A DNA stretch of 64,000 nucleotides from Azospirillaceae bacterium. GTDB lineage: Bacteria > Pseudomonadota > Alphaproteobacteria > Azospirillales > Azospirillaceae. The stretch's first letter is position 1. Each line of letters starts with the position of its first letter. The translations under genes and the position numbers were made by a program. The notes beneath the pieces are model-generated. The model made no database searches. It was not told where the DNA came from and saw only the letters and a list, made by a program, of their open reading frames with translations. The DNA lies in assembly GCA_031291675.1 (NCBI GenBank), contig JARLIO010000024.1, forward strand, positions 1 through 64,000. The letters are read 5' to 3'. Positions 36,398 through 46,177 of the stretch are shown here, piece after piece.

Positions 36398-37783
36398 TCA
36401 GCCAAGTGCGCGCATCAGCATCAGGGCAAAGGTTACCATGCACGCCCCGCCGAGGCGAGTGGCGATGGAGCAGAAGGGGAGGAGTTGAAGGCGGTTGGCC
36501 GAACTCAGGATGGCAACGTCGCCGGTGCCGCCCTGGGCGGCCGAGCAGGAACAGACCACCGCAGCGTCGATCGGATACATCTTCATCCAACGCGAAACCA
36601 CGAAACCGGTCGTCACCAGGACCATCACGGTGGCGATGATCACGATGATGTTGAGGATGGTGAAGGCGCCCAGGAGCTTTTCCCAGGGCGTGATCGAGAC
36701 CCCGACCGAGAACAGCAGGGGATAGGTGACCGAAACAGCGAAGAATTTCTGCAGGGCCCGGCCGCCTTGCTGCAGCTTTGGCGAGATCGCATTGAGGGCC
36801 TTGAGGCCGAAGGCGATGAACAGCATCATCACCGGCGCCGGGAAATCGAAGGCCCGTTGCCCGATGACCCCGACCAGATAGAAGGCCACGGCGGTAACCC
36901 CGGCCGCGCCGATCGTCGAGGGATCGATCGGGCCGGTCAGCGCGGCGGCGCTTTCGCTTCCGGCTTCGTCGACCCCGTCGACCGTCAGACGTCCGTTGCC
37001 GGTCAGCGCGGGATGGCGCGCGCCGTACCAGTTGAGAAATCCGGCGAGGACGATGCAGGTCAGACTGCCCATCATCACCATCGGCATGATCCCGGCGAGA
37101 ATGACGCCCTGATCGGCGCCGGAGAGCAGCGCATAGCCGATCGAAATCGGGATCACGCCTTCGCCGATGCCGCCGCCCATCATCGGCACCACGATGTAGA
37201 AAAAGGTGTGGTAGGTGCCCAGTCCCAGCACGGTTCCCAGGACCGTACCGAACATCGCCGCGACGACGACGCCCGAAGCCAGGGGAACGAAGATCTTCGC
37301 CGCGCCCCTGATCAGGCTGTGCCGGTCCATGCCCAGGACGCTGCCGACGATAATGCAGGCGATGTACAGATAGAGAAAATTGCTGGTCTTGAAGAATTCG
37401 CGGGTCGACGCGATGACCGGTTCGGGGATCAGGTGCGCGAACACCAGGTAAGACGGCAGAAAAGTTGCGAGGATCGCGGATGCGCCAAGATTTTTGAGGA
37501 TGGGCAGGCGTTTGCCGAGTTCGCCGCAGGTGAAGCCGCCGACCGCCAGGATCGCGATCGACACGAGGATATCGGATGAAAGCTTCGACGCACCGGTGCC
37601 CGACGGGCTGCTGTGCATCAGCAGCGCGATGATCGCGATCAGCAGCAGATAGATCGGCAGGGGGATGATCCCGATGCGAAGGTCGACGATTTTCCACCAC
37701 GCATTCGGCCACAGCTTTTCACGCGCCGGATTCACGGTCGAACCGAGAAGCGGCTGGGACAGGCTCGGGGTGTGGATTTGCAC
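36398..37783 (-). CDS. citS: 2-hydroxycarboxylate (citrate) transporter, CitS/CimH family
   Basis: This is a secondary citrate or malate symporter of the 2HCT family. The 461-residue protein has about 11 hydrophobic segments and the two family GGxG re-entrant loop motifs: MMGGGIGEGVIPIS near 245-258 and AAQGGTGDVAIL near 420-431. The start is GTG 37783, seven bases after AAGGAGGA; the longer open frame would add an arginine-rich N-terminus unlike the family. A -24/-12 promoter lies at 37905-37920. Citrate is preferred over malate because citrate lyase genes are nearby. Cation coupling cannot be read. Confidence 0.9.
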   Translation of the reverse strand: MQIHTPSLSQPLLGSTVNPAREKLWPNAWWKIVDLRIGIIPLPIYLLLIAIIALLMHSSPSGTGASKLSSDILVSIAILAVGGFTCGELGKRLPILKNLGASAILATFLPSYLVFAHLIPEPVIASTREFFKTSNFLYLYIACIIVGSVLGMDRHSLIRGAAKIFVPLASGVVVAAMFGTVLGTVLGLGTYHTFFYIVVPMMGGGIGEGVIPISIGYALLSGADQGVILAGIMPMVMMGSLTCIVLAGFLNWYGARHPALTGNGRLTVDGVDEAGSESAAALTGPIDPSTIGAAGVTAVAFYLVGVIGQRAFDFPAPVMMLFIAFGLKALNAISPKLQQGGRALQKFFAVSVTYPLLFSVGVSITPWEKLLGAFTILNIIVIIATVMVLVTTGFVVSRWMKMYPIDAAVVCSCSAAQGGTGDVAILSSANRLQLLPFCSIATRLGGACMVTFALMLMRALG

Positions 37784-37904
37784 CGGCGTTTCCTCCTTGC
37801 GTTGTTGTCGTTGGTCTCGCGCTCTCGGGCGCGAGCCCCGGCTCGTCCCGAGGGACGGCCAGCGATGATGATGACGGATCGGTTCGGCCGCCGACCTCCA
37901 AGGT

Positions 37905-37920
37905 CGCAAGACCCATGCCA
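37905..37920 (-). promoter_or_regulatory. Sigma-54 (-24/-12) promoter of citS
   Basis: On the minus strand TGGCAT-N5-TTGCG is present, with the invariant GG and GC at -24 and -12 and a 5-base spacer (consensus TGGCAC-N5-TTGCA). The predicted start is about 110 bases before the citS GTG. A sigma-54 activator gene is adjacent. Confidence 0.7.
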
Positions 37921-38001
37921 TATTTTCGGGGGGCAAGACCCGGCCGCAAGCGCTGATCCCCCGTGGTACAAGGGGATCGCGGGCAACAGGACCGGGTTGG
38001 A

Positions 38002-38034
38002 TTCCCGGAAATTCAGTCAAAGCGGGTTCCGGAT
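38002..38034. promoter_or_regulatory. Candidate activator sites upstream of citS
   Basis: TTCCCGGAA at 38002-38010 and TTCCGGAT at 38027-38034 resemble the TTCCGGAA palindromes found upstream of citC. They lie about 85-115 bases upstream of the citS -24 element, where NtrC-family activators bind. The assignment is inferential. Confidence 0.4.
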
Positions 38035-38205
38035 TACCGGATGGCGTCGTTTTGTCGGATCGATCGGATTGGATTTTTTCGATTTATTGTGTGGTGCGCA
38101 ACATTCGACCTATGATGCCGATGTCATCGGGTGCCGGCGGCCATCGCGAGCCTGTCGTGGCGGCGTCCCCTGATTTTCCCTTCGGCAGCGGTCGCGAGAA
38201 ACCTG

Positions 38206-39531
38206 GTGCAAGAACCACAGGTACTGATCATTGAGGACGATGCCGATGTCCGGCTGGGCTGCGTCCAGGCGTTGATGCTGGAGGGGATTCGGGCGCAGGG
38301 CGTCTGCTCGACCGAAAAGGCGCGGCGGCTGATCGACGCCGATTTCGGCGGTGTCGTGGTCTCCGATATCCGCCTGCCGGGCCAGGACGGCATGTCGTTT
38401 CTGCGCGATATTACCGCCCTTGATGCCGCGCTGCCGGTAATCCTGGTGACGGGGCATGCGGATATCGCGACCGCGGTCCAGGCGATGCGCGATGGCGCCT
38501 ACGACTTCATTCAAAAGCCGTTTTCGTCACAGCTTCTCGTCGAAGTGGTCCGGCGCGCCCTGGAAAAGCGCACCTTGACGCTGGAGGTGCGCGGCCTGAA
38601 GCGGCAGCTCGCCGCGTTCGGCGGGCTTGAAAGCCGGATCATCGGACGGTCGGCGCTCATTGATGATCTTCGCCGCACCATTGCCGATGTCGCGACAACC
38701 TCGGCGGACATTCTGATCCAGGGCGAGACCGGAACCGGCAAGGAATTGGTCGCGCGTTGCCTTCACGATCTTTCGGGACGCCGGGGTCCTTTCGTCGCTT
38801 TGAATTGCGGTGGCCTTCCCGAGGCGCTGTTTGAGAGCGAGATCTTTGGTCACGAGGTTGGCGCCTTTTCCGGGGCGGTCAAACGCCGGATCGGCAAGAT
38901 CGAACATGCTGGGGGCGGGACGCTGTTTCTCGATGAGATCGAGAGCATGCCGATGGCGATGCAGGTGAAATTTCTGCGGGTTCTGCAGGAGCGGATCATC
39001 GAGCGGCTTGGATCCAATCAGCAGATTCCGGTTGATTTTCGTGTCGTGGCGGCAACCAAGCTCGATCTGGCGGCTGAGACCGCCGCCGGTCGCTTCCGCA
39101 ATGACCTCTATTTCCGCCTCAATGTGGTCAGAGTGGATCTGCCGCCGCTGCGGGTGCGCCGCGAGGATGTGCCGATCCTGTTCGAGCATTTCGTCGTTCA
39201 GGCGGCGCTGCGCCACGGCCGGGAACCGCCGGAAATCAAGGATACGATCGTCCGTGAGCTGATGGCCTATGCCTGGCCCGGCAATATCCGGGAGTTGCGC
39301 AACATCGCGGAACGTCACGTCCTGGGAATCCGCCTCGCGATCGAGGCGACATCGTTGGAACGGACGCTGCCATTGGCCGAGGCGGTCGATGCCTTCGAGA
39401 AGTCGCTGATCGCCGAGGAGCTGCGCCGCCAGCACGGCAATGTGCTTCGCACCGCGAAGATTCTGGCGGTCGCCAAATCGACCTTGTTCGACAAGATCCG
39501 CAAATACGGCTTGGACGGCGACATGCGGTGA
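38206..39531 (+). CDS. Sigma-54-dependent response regulator, DctD/NtrC type
   Basis: This is a two-component activator of sigma-54 RNA polymerase, 441 residues. The receiver domain has acidic EDD near 10-12, phospho-acceptor Asp54 in VSDIRLPG and Lys in QKPF near 104. The AAA+ domain has Walker A GETGTGKE near 173, the sigma-54 contact loop as GAFSGA (usual GAFTGA) near 220, and Walker B GGGTLFLDEIE near 236-246. A Fis-type helix-turn-helix sits at the C-terminus (NVLRTAKILAVAKSTLFDKI). GTG 38206 is the likely start; ATG 38131 would add an arginine-rich N-terminus. It probably activates citS and citC. Confidence 0.92.
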   Translation: MQEPQVLIIEDDADVRLGCVQALMLEGIRAQGVCSTEKARRLIDADFGGVVVSDIRLPGQDGMSFLRDITALDAALPVILVTGHADIATAVQAMRDGAYDFIQKPFSSQLLVEVVRRALEKRTLTLEVRGLKRQLAAFGGLESRIIGRSALIDDLRRTIADVATTSADILIQGETGTGKELVARCLHDLSGRRGPFVALNCGGLPEALFESEIFGHEVGAFSGAVKRRIGKIEHAGGGTLFLDEIESMPMAMQVKFLRVLQERIIERLGSNQQIPVDFRVVAATKLDLAAETAAGRFRNDLYFRLNVVRVDLPPLRVRREDVPILFEHFVVQAALRHGREPPEIKDTIVRELMAYAWPGNIRELRNIAERHVLGIRLAIEATSLERTLPLAEAVDAFEKSLIAEELRRQHGNVLRTAKILAVAKSTLFDKIRKYGLDGDMR

Positions 39532-39574
39532 ACCGGAGTTATACCGGCCCGCGATGAATTTAACCCATCGTGGA

Positions 39575-41206
39575 TTATCGAAGGGCGGGCAGGGTCAGGG
39601 TGAAGACCGCGCCGCCTTCGGGGCGTCCCGCCCCGGTGAGGCTGCCGCCGAACGATCGGGCGATATCGGCGGAGATCGCCAGCCCGAGGCCGAGGCCACC
39701 GCGGTCCTTCTTGGTCGTAAAGAAGGGCTCGAACACCCGGGCCGCCATTTCCGGTGTCAGGCCGTCACCATTGTCGGTGATCCGCACCGTGATGCCGTCA
39801 GCGGTTTCGCCCCATGAGATCGTGACCCGCGGTGCGGCCGTGCGGTCGGTCGCGTCCAGTGCGTTGCCAACAAGGTTGACCAGGATCTGCTCGAACCGGA
39901 TCGCGTTGGCACGGATCAGAACCGGGGTCGGCGGCGCGTCAATCGCGATGACCTCGGCGCGGATGCGATGGCCGAGAAGGGCCAGGGCGCTGTCGACGGA
40001 CCGGGCGACATCGATCGTCTCGATCTCACCCCCCGATCGCCCGGCGAACGATCGCAGGCGCCCTGTCAGGACGCCCATGCGTTGAACCAAATGGACAATG
40101 CGGTCGAGATTGAAGCGAACCGTGTCGTTGTCGCCGCGTTCAAGGAAGCGGACCGCATTCTCGGACAGGGTGCCCAGCGCCGCCAGCGGTTGGTTGAGCT
40201 CATGGGCGATGCCCGCCGACAACTGGCCGATCGCCGCCAGATTCTCGGTTCGAACCAGCTCTTCCTGCATTGTTTTGAGCCGTTGCGCCGCCTGGGTGCG
40301 TTCGATGATCTCCTGCTGGAGATTTTCGTTGGCGATGCGCAGCTCGGCATTGCGTCGCTCGACTTTGTCCTCAAGGTCTTCGTTGGCGTGTTCCAGGGCG
40401 GCACGCGCCGTGTCGCGCTCCACCAGATAGAGCCGGAAGACGTCGACCGCGGTGGCCATGCGGCCGATCTCGTTGGAACCGTGGAGACCGGCGACCGAAG
40501 CGGCGCGGTCCCCGGCCGCGAGGCGCCGCATCGCCTCGGTGATGCGGTCAATCGGCCGGCTGACGGTCCCCACGACAATGACGATGAATCCCGCCATCAG
40601 CAGCAGCGCACAGCCAAACAGCGTCAGCGTCAGACGCATCGCCCGGTCGAAGGTGGCGACCGCCTCGGTTCCGGAACGGTCCGCGCCCTGCTGGTTGAAG
40701 GCGATGTCGGCGTTGAAGGCGTCATTGACGCGATCGAAGGCCAGCCGCGATTGCCCGTTGATCCGCCGGGCCAGATCCTGCGGCGGCAATGATCCGAGGC
40801 GATCGTGGATCGCGTGTTCCTCATCAAGGTAGCTTTGCCATTGCGCCACCGCTTCGGCATAGGCTCGTCGCTCGCCAGGGTCGAAAAGCCCCGCCTGAAA
40901 CGCCGCCATCAATGCGGCGATGTCGTCGGCGCGTGCCGCCGCAGAGGCCAGGACGGCCTGCTGCTCGTCGGGATCGGGTGTGAACACGCCCCGGACGAAA
41001 CGCAGCCGATGGCTGGCCATCTCGTATTTGATCTCCGAGAGCAGCCGAACCGACGGCAGCCAGCGGGCGCGGAGTTCCTCGGTGGCGCGGTCGACCGCCG
41101 ATACCGCCCAGAGCGACGACAGCCCGATCACGACCAGCAGCAGCAAACTCATCGCCATTGCCACGATCAGCCTGGCGCGAAGGGTGACGTCGGATAGCCT
41201 CGCCAC
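39575..41206 (-). CDS. Sensor histidine kinase, DctB-like
   Basis: The 543-residue membrane kinase has transmembrane helices at about 15-38 and 190-215 flanking a helical periplasmic sensor domain. HAMP and a coiled coil follow. The H box is GIAHELNQPLAALG with the phospho-accepting His near 336. The ATPase domain has N box NLVGNALDATDR, G1 DNGDGL, F box FEPFFTTK and G2 GLGLGLAISADIA. It is convergent with the response regulator gene (43 bases between stops) and is its likely partner. The helical periplasmic domain differs from the PAS-like domain of CitA kinases, so the signal may not be citrate itself. Confidence 0.92.
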   Translation of the reverse strand: MARLSDVTLRARLIVAMAMSLLLLVVIGLSSLWAVSAVDRATEELRARWLPSVRLLSEIKYEMASHRLRFVRGVFTPDPDEQQAVLASAAARADDIAALMAAFQAGLFDPGERRAYAEAVAQWQSYLDEEHAIHDRLGSLPPQDLARRINGQSRLAFDRVNDAFNADIAFNQQGADRSGTEAVATFDRAMRLTLTLFGCALLLMAGFIVIVVGTVSRPIDRITEAMRRLAAGDRAASVAGLHGSNEIGRMATAVDVFRLYLVERDTARAALEHANEDLEDKVERRNAELRIANENLQQEIIERTQAAQRLKTMQEELVRTENLAAIGQLSAGIAHELNQPLAALGTLSENAVRFLERGDNDTVRFNLDRIVHLVQRMGVLTGRLRSFAGRSGGEIETIDVARSVDSALALLGHRIRAEVIAIDAPPTPVLIRANAIRFEQILVNLVGNALDATDRTAAPRVTISWGETADGITVRITDNGDGLTPEMAARVFEPFFTTKKDRGGLGLGLAISADIARSFGGSLTGAGRPEGGAVFTLTLPALR

Positions 41207-41347
41207 GCGTTTCTCCCATTTTCCGGTGCCTGTTCGTCGGCACGGTTCTGGTGTTGCCAGTTGCCGGGATCATAGGGCGCCGGCGCCGGTGCCCGCAAGG
41301 GCGACACCGGGGCACTGTTTCGGCCTCGCCCGGGGGCCGGTCCGGTC

Positions 41348-41387
41348 TTCCGGAAATCCGGACATTCTGTGCGATGAAGTTCCGGAA
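41348..41387. promoter_or_regulatory. Paired TTCCGGAA palindromes, candidate enhancer upstream of citC
   Basis: Two perfect TTCCGGAA palindromes (41348-41355 and 41380-41387), both extended to TTCCGGAAATCC, have centres 32 bases apart, about three helical turns. They lie 160-200 bases upstream of the citC -24 element, a typical distance for sigma-54 enhancers. Binding by the neighbouring response regulator is inferred. Confidence 0.55.
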
Positions 41388-41549
41388 ATCCTGCGCCGCG
41401 TCTCGCCGGTCCGGCGGGGGCCGAGAGGATTCATAGACGATCCCCGGCACGATCCCCGGGTTTTCCGGGCCGTCGAGCATCGCGCTGCGGCGGCGATCCG
41501 CGACTGCGACACCAGGCCGCCGCCAGCGATGCCGGCGCGAGCGTGGCCG

Positions 41550-41565
41550 TGGCACGGGCGTTGCT
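41550..41565 (+). promoter_or_regulatory. Sigma-54 (-24/-12) promoter of the citrate lyase operon
   Basis: TGGCAC-GGGCG-TTGCT matches the sigma-54 consensus essentially perfectly. Transcription would begin near 41576, upstream of both candidate citC starts (41615 and 41756). Confidence 0.85.
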
Positions 41566-41755
41566 GTACTGCCACGCGGTAGCCTTCAGCGGATTACGGA
41601 CCTCGGGGAATGCGATGACGATCGACCGACAGCAGGCGCGCAGGGCAGGCATCGGCGTCGGCCCGCTGGGGCTGACAGATCCTTCATCAGCCGAGCACGG
41701 TAATGATTTTCTATCATTTGCCGCCTATGATCGCGTCCTCCCGAAAGCCGGCACG

Positions 41756-42796
41756 ATGACAGAAGAGATTGTTTCCTACGCGATCGATCCCGCGACACAA
41801 CCGGACGAACAGGCGGATGTTCGCGATCTGTTGGCCCAATGCGGCCTGGATTACGAAATCGGCGTCGAAGCGTTCGTGGTCTTCCGGCGCCAACGCCGTC
41901 TGATCGCCTGTGCCGGACTCGAGAAGAACATCCTTAAATGCACGGCGATCGATCCCGCGTTGCGCGGCGAGTCGCTCGGGCTGAAACTCTTGACCGAAAT
42001 CGTTCATCTCGCCCATGAGCGCGGCCACAGCCACCTTTTTCTCTATACCAAACCCGATAATGTCGACTTCTTCAGGTCCTGCGGCTTCTATCTGCTGGCG
42101 GAGGTGCCGGGTTCGGTGGCGCTGATGGAGAACACGCCGATCGGCATCCGGCGCTATTGCGACCGATTGCAGACGCAGCGCCGCGCGGGAAAGGTGATCG
42201 GCAGCGTGGTGATGAACGCCAATCCTTTTACCCGCGGTCACCGGTATCTTGTGGAGTGCGCGGCCGCGGCTTGCGATTGGCTGCATGTGTTTGTTGTTGC
42301 CGAGGACGCCTCGCTGTTTTCATACCGCGATCGTTTCGCCCTGGTCGAAAGCGGTATTCGCGATATTCCGCGCGTAACGCTGCATCACGGCTCGGAATAC
42401 ACGGTGTCACGGGCGACTTTTTCCGCTTATTTCTTCAAGGACAAGGGCATCGTCGGCGATTGTTGCACCGCGATCGATCTGCTGATCTTTCGCAACTATA
42501 TCGCCCCGGCGCTTGGTATTACCCACCGGTTTGTCGGCACCGAACCGTTTTGCCCGACGACCCACAAATACAATGCCGACATGCAGCACTGGCTGCGCGA
42601 AGACGTCACGTCGGCGCCGCCGATCGCGGTTGTCGAAATCCGGCGGTGCGTCCACGACGCGGTTCCGATCTCGGCGTCCGAAGTCCGGCGGCTCCTCCAG
42701 GCCGGTGATCTGGCCCGGATCCGGGGCCTGGTGCCGCCAGCGACATTTGCCCTGCTTGAAGCGAAATACCACATCGACCGATCATCCGCCGCGTGA
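41756..42796 (+). CDS. citC: Citrate lyase ligase (acetate:citrate lyase ligase) CitC
   Basis: CitC acetylates the thiol of the citrate lyase acyl carrier protein and so activates the enzyme. In this 346-residue protein an N-terminal GNAT-like domain (LIACAGLEKNILKCTAID, GESLGLKLLTEI) is followed by a nucleotidyltransferase domain with MNANPFTRGHRYL near 155-167 and FVGTEPFCPTTHKYN, standard for CitC. ATG 41756 puts the IACAG strand at the same distance from the N-terminus as in E. coli CitC. ATG 41615, with a better GGGGA ribosome site, would add 47 residues and cannot be ruled out. It is the first gene of citCDEFXG. Confidence 0.93.
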   Translation: MTEEIVSYAIDPATQPDEQADVRDLLAQCGLDYEIGVEAFVVFRRQRRLIACAGLEKNILKCTAIDPALRGESLGLKLLTEIVHLAHERGHSHLFLYTKPDNVDFFRSCGFYLLAEVPGSVALMENTPIGIRRYCDRLQTQRRAGKVIGSVVMNANPFTRGHRYLVECAAAACDWLHVFVVAEDASLFSYRDRFALVESGIRDIPRVTLHHGSEYTVSRATFSAYFFKDKGIVGDCCTAIDLLIFRNYIAPALGITHRFVGTEPFCPTTHKYNADMQHWLREDVTSAPPIAVVEIRRCVHDAVPISASEVRRLLQAGDLARIRGLVPPATFALLEAKYHIDRSSAA

Positions 42797-42838
42797 TCCG
42801 GCGGGACGCCAGAAAAGAAGAAGAAGGAAGTCGATACC

Positions 42839-43168
42839 ATGAGGATCATGAGAGAAGCCCTGGCCGGAACGCTTGAATCGAGCGACCTGATGGTGCGGAT
42901 CGCACCGCGGGCCGAGGGGCTTGAGATCGTTCTGCAAAGCGAGGTCATCCACCAGTTCGGGATCCAGATCGAAAAGGTTGTTCGCGAGACCCTGGCCCGG
43001 CTTGATGTCGTCGACGCGTTGGTGGTCATCGAGGACAAAGGGGCGCTCGATTGCGTCATCAAGGCCCGGGTCCAGACGGCAGTGCTGCGTGCCACGGTCG
43101 CGCCGGGCGACGCCCTGTCGCCGCGCCGCATTGCCGATGCCCCGGTGGATTGGAGCGCGCTGTCATGA
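42839..43168 (+). CDS. citD: Citrate lyase acyl carrier protein (gamma subunit) CitD
   Basis: The 109-residue carrier receives the 2'-(5''-triphosphoribosyl)-3'-dephospho-CoA arm. The family start [16 protein letters not shown] is present, with the attachment Ser in GTLESSD, and [20 protein letters not shown] is near 63-82. AAGGAAG precedes ATG 42839. The stop overlaps the citE start by 4 bases. Confidence 0.95.
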   Translation: MRIMREALAGTLESSDLMVRIAPRAEGLEIVLQSEVIHQFGIQIEKVVRETLARLDVVDALVVIEDKGALDCVIKARVQTAVLRATVAPGDALSPRRIADAPVDWSALS

Positions 43169-44037
43169 AACTCCGCCGCAGCATGCTGTTCCTGCCCGGT
43201 TCCAACGCCGCGATGCTCAGCACCGCCTTTGTGTTCCGGCCGGATTCGATCATGTTCGATCTTGAGGATGCGGTCTCCCTGCGCGAAAAGGATGCCGCCC
43301 GGATCCTGGTGTTCCATGCCCTGCAGATGCCGGTCTATCGCGACATCGAAACCGTGGTCCGGATCAATCCCCTGTCTTCGCCTTTCGGGCTCACGGACCT
43401 GGAGGCGGTGGTCCGCGCCGGGGTTGACGTGGTCCGCCTGCCAAAGACCGACAGCGCCGATGATGTCCGTGCGCTCGAGCGCGAGGTCGAGCGGATCGAA
43501 CGGGACTGTGGCCGGGCGGTGGGTTCAACCCGGCTGATGGCCGCGATCGAATCGGCAAGCGGCGTCGTCAACGCCGTTGCGATCGCCACCGCTTCACCGC
43601 GTTTGATCGGGATCGCGCTGGCGGGCTTCGACTATGTCATGGACATGCAGACTGAACGCGGCGACGGCACCGAACTGTTCTATGCCCGCTGCGCCGTGCT
43701 GCATGCCGCGCGCTACGCCCGGATCGATGCCTTTGATGTCGTCTATGCCGACGTCAACAACGACGCGGGCTTTCTGCAGGAGGTCGAACTGATCAAGCGG
43801 CTCGGCTTCAACGGCAAGTCGCTGATCAATCCGCGTCAGATCGATCTGTTGCACAACGCCTTCGCGCCGAGCCAGGAGGAGGTGGACTATTCCCATCGCG
43901 TCGTTGCCGCGGCCGAGCAAGGCGAACGCCAGGGCCTGGGCGTGGTCTCCCTGAGCGGAAAGATGATCGATGCGCCGGTGATCGAACATGCGCGTGTCGT
44001 GCTGCGTCGCGCCGAAGCCTCGGGTGTGCGCAAATGA
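43165..44037 (+). CDS. citE: Citrate lyase beta subunit (citryl-ACP lyase) CitE
   Basis: CitE splits citryl-ACP into acetyl-ACP and oxaloacetate. The 290-residue protein begins [18 protein letters not shown] and carries the aldolase-like TIM-barrel landmarks [11 protein letters not shown] near 28-38, VVRINPLSS near 64-72, VDVVRLPKT near 89-97, [14 protein letters not shown] near 129-142 and [12 protein letters not shown] near 214-225. The acidic pair in DLEDAV binds Mg2+. ATG 43165 overlaps the citD stop. Confidence 0.96.
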   Translation: MKLRRSMLFLPGSNAAMLSTAFVFRPDSIMFDLEDAVSLREKDAARILVFHALQMPVYRDIETVVRINPLSSPFGLTDLEAVVRAGVDVVRLPKTDSADDVRALEREVERIERDCGRAVGSTRLMAAIESASGVVNAVAIATASPRLIGIALAGFDYVMDMQTERGDGTELFYARCAVLHAARYARIDAFDVVYADVNNDAGFLQEVELIKRLGFNGKSLINPRQIDLLHNAFAPSQEEVDYSHRVVAAAEQGERQGLGVVSLSGKMIDAPVIEHARVVLRRAEASGVRK

Positions 44038-45572
44038 TTGAGGACACCATCGTGACCGAGAATGTCAAAAGCCGGCTTGCTGGTGTGCTGTTGCCGCCAG
44101 GAATCGGACCCTTTGGCGGCATCACCGCGCCGGTTTCCGATCCCGCGGCACGGACCCGTCGCAATGGCCGGAAATTGTGCGGCGATCTCGATGAAGCGAT
44201 CCGCCGTTCGGGTCTCAAGAACGGCATGACCGTTTCCTTCCACCACGCGTTTCGCGAAGGCGACAAGACCATCAACACGGTGATGGAACGCCTGGCGGTG
44301 TTGGGCTTCCGGGATCTGACGCTGGCCGCCTCGTCGCTGTTATCCTGCAACGCGCCGCTGATCGAGCATATCCGTTCCGGTGTGATCCGGAAGATCTACA
44401 CCTCGGGCATGCGCGGCAAGCTCGCCGAGGCGATTTCGCACGGGCTGATGGCCGAACCCATTCATATCCATTCGCATGGTGGTCGTGTCCATCTGATGGA
44501 TTGCGGTGAGCTGGCCGTCGACGTTGCCTTCCTGGGCGTCTCTACCGCGGACGAATTCGGCAACGCCAACGGTGTCAGCGGCCGCTCACATTGCGGCTCG
44601 CTGGGTTATGCCATGGTCGATGCCGCGCGCGCCGCCCAGGTCGTCCTGATCACCGAAGAGATTGTGGCGTTCCCGAATGCGCCGGCGAGCATCCGCCAGG
44701 ACCAGGTCGATCTGGTCGTTGCGATCGGCGAGATTGGCGACCCGTCAAAAATCGCCGTCGGCGCCGCACGCATGACCTCCAATCCGCGCGAACTGCTGAT
44801 CGCGCGCCTGGCCGCTGACGTGATCGAGCATTCCGGCTGGTTCGAGGATGGCTTTTCGCTGCAAACCGGATCAGGGGCCTCGGCCACGGCCACCACCCGC
44901 TTTCTGGAAACGCGGATGGTGCGCAAGGGAATCAAGGCGGGCTTTGCCCTCGGGGGCATCACCGGCGGGATCGTCGAGCTGCACCAGAAGGGCTTGATCG
45001 GCAAGATCTTCGATACCCAGAGCTTTGATGCCGTGGCGGCGGAGTCGCTGCGCACCGTGGCGACGCATTACGAGATCTCGACCAACAGCTATGCCAATCC
45101 CAGCTCGAAAGGGGCGTATTGCGACCGTGTCGATCTGGTCATCCTGAGTGCGCTGGAGATCGATCTCGATTTCAATGTCAATGTCATCACCGGATCGGAT
45201 GGTGTCATGCGGGGCGCTTCGGGCGGTCATTCCGACGTCGCTGCCGGTGCCAATCTGCCGATCGTGGTGGCGCCGCTGATCCGTTCACGGATTCCAACCG
45301 TGGTGCGCCGGGTCACGACCGTGGTCACGCCGGGGGACACGATTGGTGTGCTGGTCACCGACCACGGCATTGCCGTGAACCCGAACCGGCCCGAGATTGC
45401 CGCTCGTCTCAAGGCGGCCGGATTGCCGGTGACCACGATCGAGGATCTCTATCAGCGAGCCATCGCGCTGACCGGTGAACCGGAGCCGATCGCCTTCCAG
45501 GATCGGATCGTCGGCCTGATCCGCTACCGCGACGGCAGCGTCATCGACGTCGTTCGCCAGGTCAAGGCATGA
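44034..45572 (+). CDS. citF: Citrate lyase alpha subunit (citrate:acetyl-ACP transferase) CitF
   Basis: CitF exchanges the acetyl group on the carrier for citrate to make citryl-ACP. The 512-residue length is normal. It shows [16 protein letters not shown] near 64-79, [15 protein letters not shown] near 120-134, [16 protein letters not shown] near 184-199, [16 protein letters not shown] near 281-296 and [17 protein letters not shown] near 386-402, the family landmarks. It overlaps citE by 4 bases and citX by 4 bases. Confidence 0.96.
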   Translation: MIEDTIVTENVKSRLAGVLLPPGIGPFGGITAPVSDPAARTRRNGRKLCGDLDEAIRRSGLKNGMTVSFHHAFREGDKTINTVMERLAVLGFRDLTLAASSLLSCNAPLIEHIRSGVIRKIYTSGMRGKLAEAISHGLMAEPIHIHSHGGRVHLMDCGELAVDVAFLGVSTADEFGNANGVSGRSHCGSLGYAMVDAARAAQVVLITEEIVAFPNAPASIRQDQVDLVVAIGEIGDPSKIAVGAARMTSNPRELLIARLAADVIEHSGWFEDGFSLQTGSGASATATTRFLETRMVRKGIKAGFALGGITGGIVELHQKGLIGKIFDTQSFDAVAAESLRTVATHYEISTNSYANPSSKGAYCDRVDLVILSALEIDLDFNVNVITGSDGVMRGASGGHSDVAAGANLPIVVAPLIRSRIPTVVRRVTTVVTPGDTIGVLVTDHGIAVNPNRPEIAARLKAAGLPVTTIEDLYQRAIALTGEPEPIAFQDRIVGLIRYRDGSVIDVVRQVKA

Positions 45573-46177
45573 CGGCAACGACAATCAATCCGGGGGCAAC
45601 TGATCCGGGGGCAATTGATCCGGAGGCGGGCGATCGGCGGGCCGGCCCGGTGGTTGTGCTCGAACAGTTGCTCCAGGCGCGTGAGGACCGTGTCATCCGG
45701 CGCAACGCGGTCCTGGCTTGGCATCGCGGCCCTGTCGTCGCGGTATCGGTGGTGATGCCCGGCCCGGTGAAGGATTGCCTGCTGGCGCGAAGGGTGCAGG
45801 CCGCGGCGCTTGATGCGCTGGTCGCGGCCTGCGCCGATCGCGGTTGGCCTGCGCATGCCGTCTATGCCGAAACGCCGCCATCGGGCCCGGAGGCGCTGTT
45901 CGCGGTGACCGCCGCCGCCGAAGCCGTCAAGCGCGCGATGATCGAGCTCGAGGACCAGCATCCGCTGGGGCGCCTCTGGGACCTTGATGTTATTGCCCCG
46001 GATCGTCATGCGCTGTCGCGCCGGGCTCTGGGCTTTGCGCCGCGGCGCTGTCTGGTTTGCCAGGAGCCGGCGCATGCCTGTGCCCGATCGCAGGCCCATG
46101 GACTGGATGGGCTGCTGGCGGTCATGGAAAACAGGCTGGATGCCTGGACCCATGCCCTTCGTCACCGGGATGTTTGA
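45569..46177 (+). CDS. citX: Apo-citrate lyase phosphoribosyl-dephospho-CoA transferase CitX
   Basis: CitX attaches the prosthetic group to CitD. The 202-residue protein contains LLQAREDRVIRRN, VVMPGPVKD near 62-70, and IELEDQHPLGRLWDLDVIAP near 128-147. It ends with PRRCLVCQEPAHACARSQAH near 165-184, matching E. coli CitX throughout. The first ~28 residues are a GATDPGAIDP-type low-complexity extension. It overlaps citF and citG. Confidence 0.94.
   Translation: MTATTINPGATDPGAIDPEAGDRRAGPVVVLEQLLQAREDRVIRRNAVLAWHRGPVVAVSVVMPGPVKDCLLARRVQAAALDALVAACADRGWPAHAVYAETPPSGPEALFAVTAAAEAVKRAMIELEDQHPLGRLWDLDVIAPDRHALSRRALGFAPRRCLVCQEPAHACARSQAHGLDGLLAVMENRLDAWTHALRHRDV

Noticed and set aside
36330-37712. 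Long upstream extension of the beta-propeller frame
   Set aside because: It overlaps citS in another frame and is arginine-rich; GTG 36329 with GGGAG and a signal peptide is the clear start.
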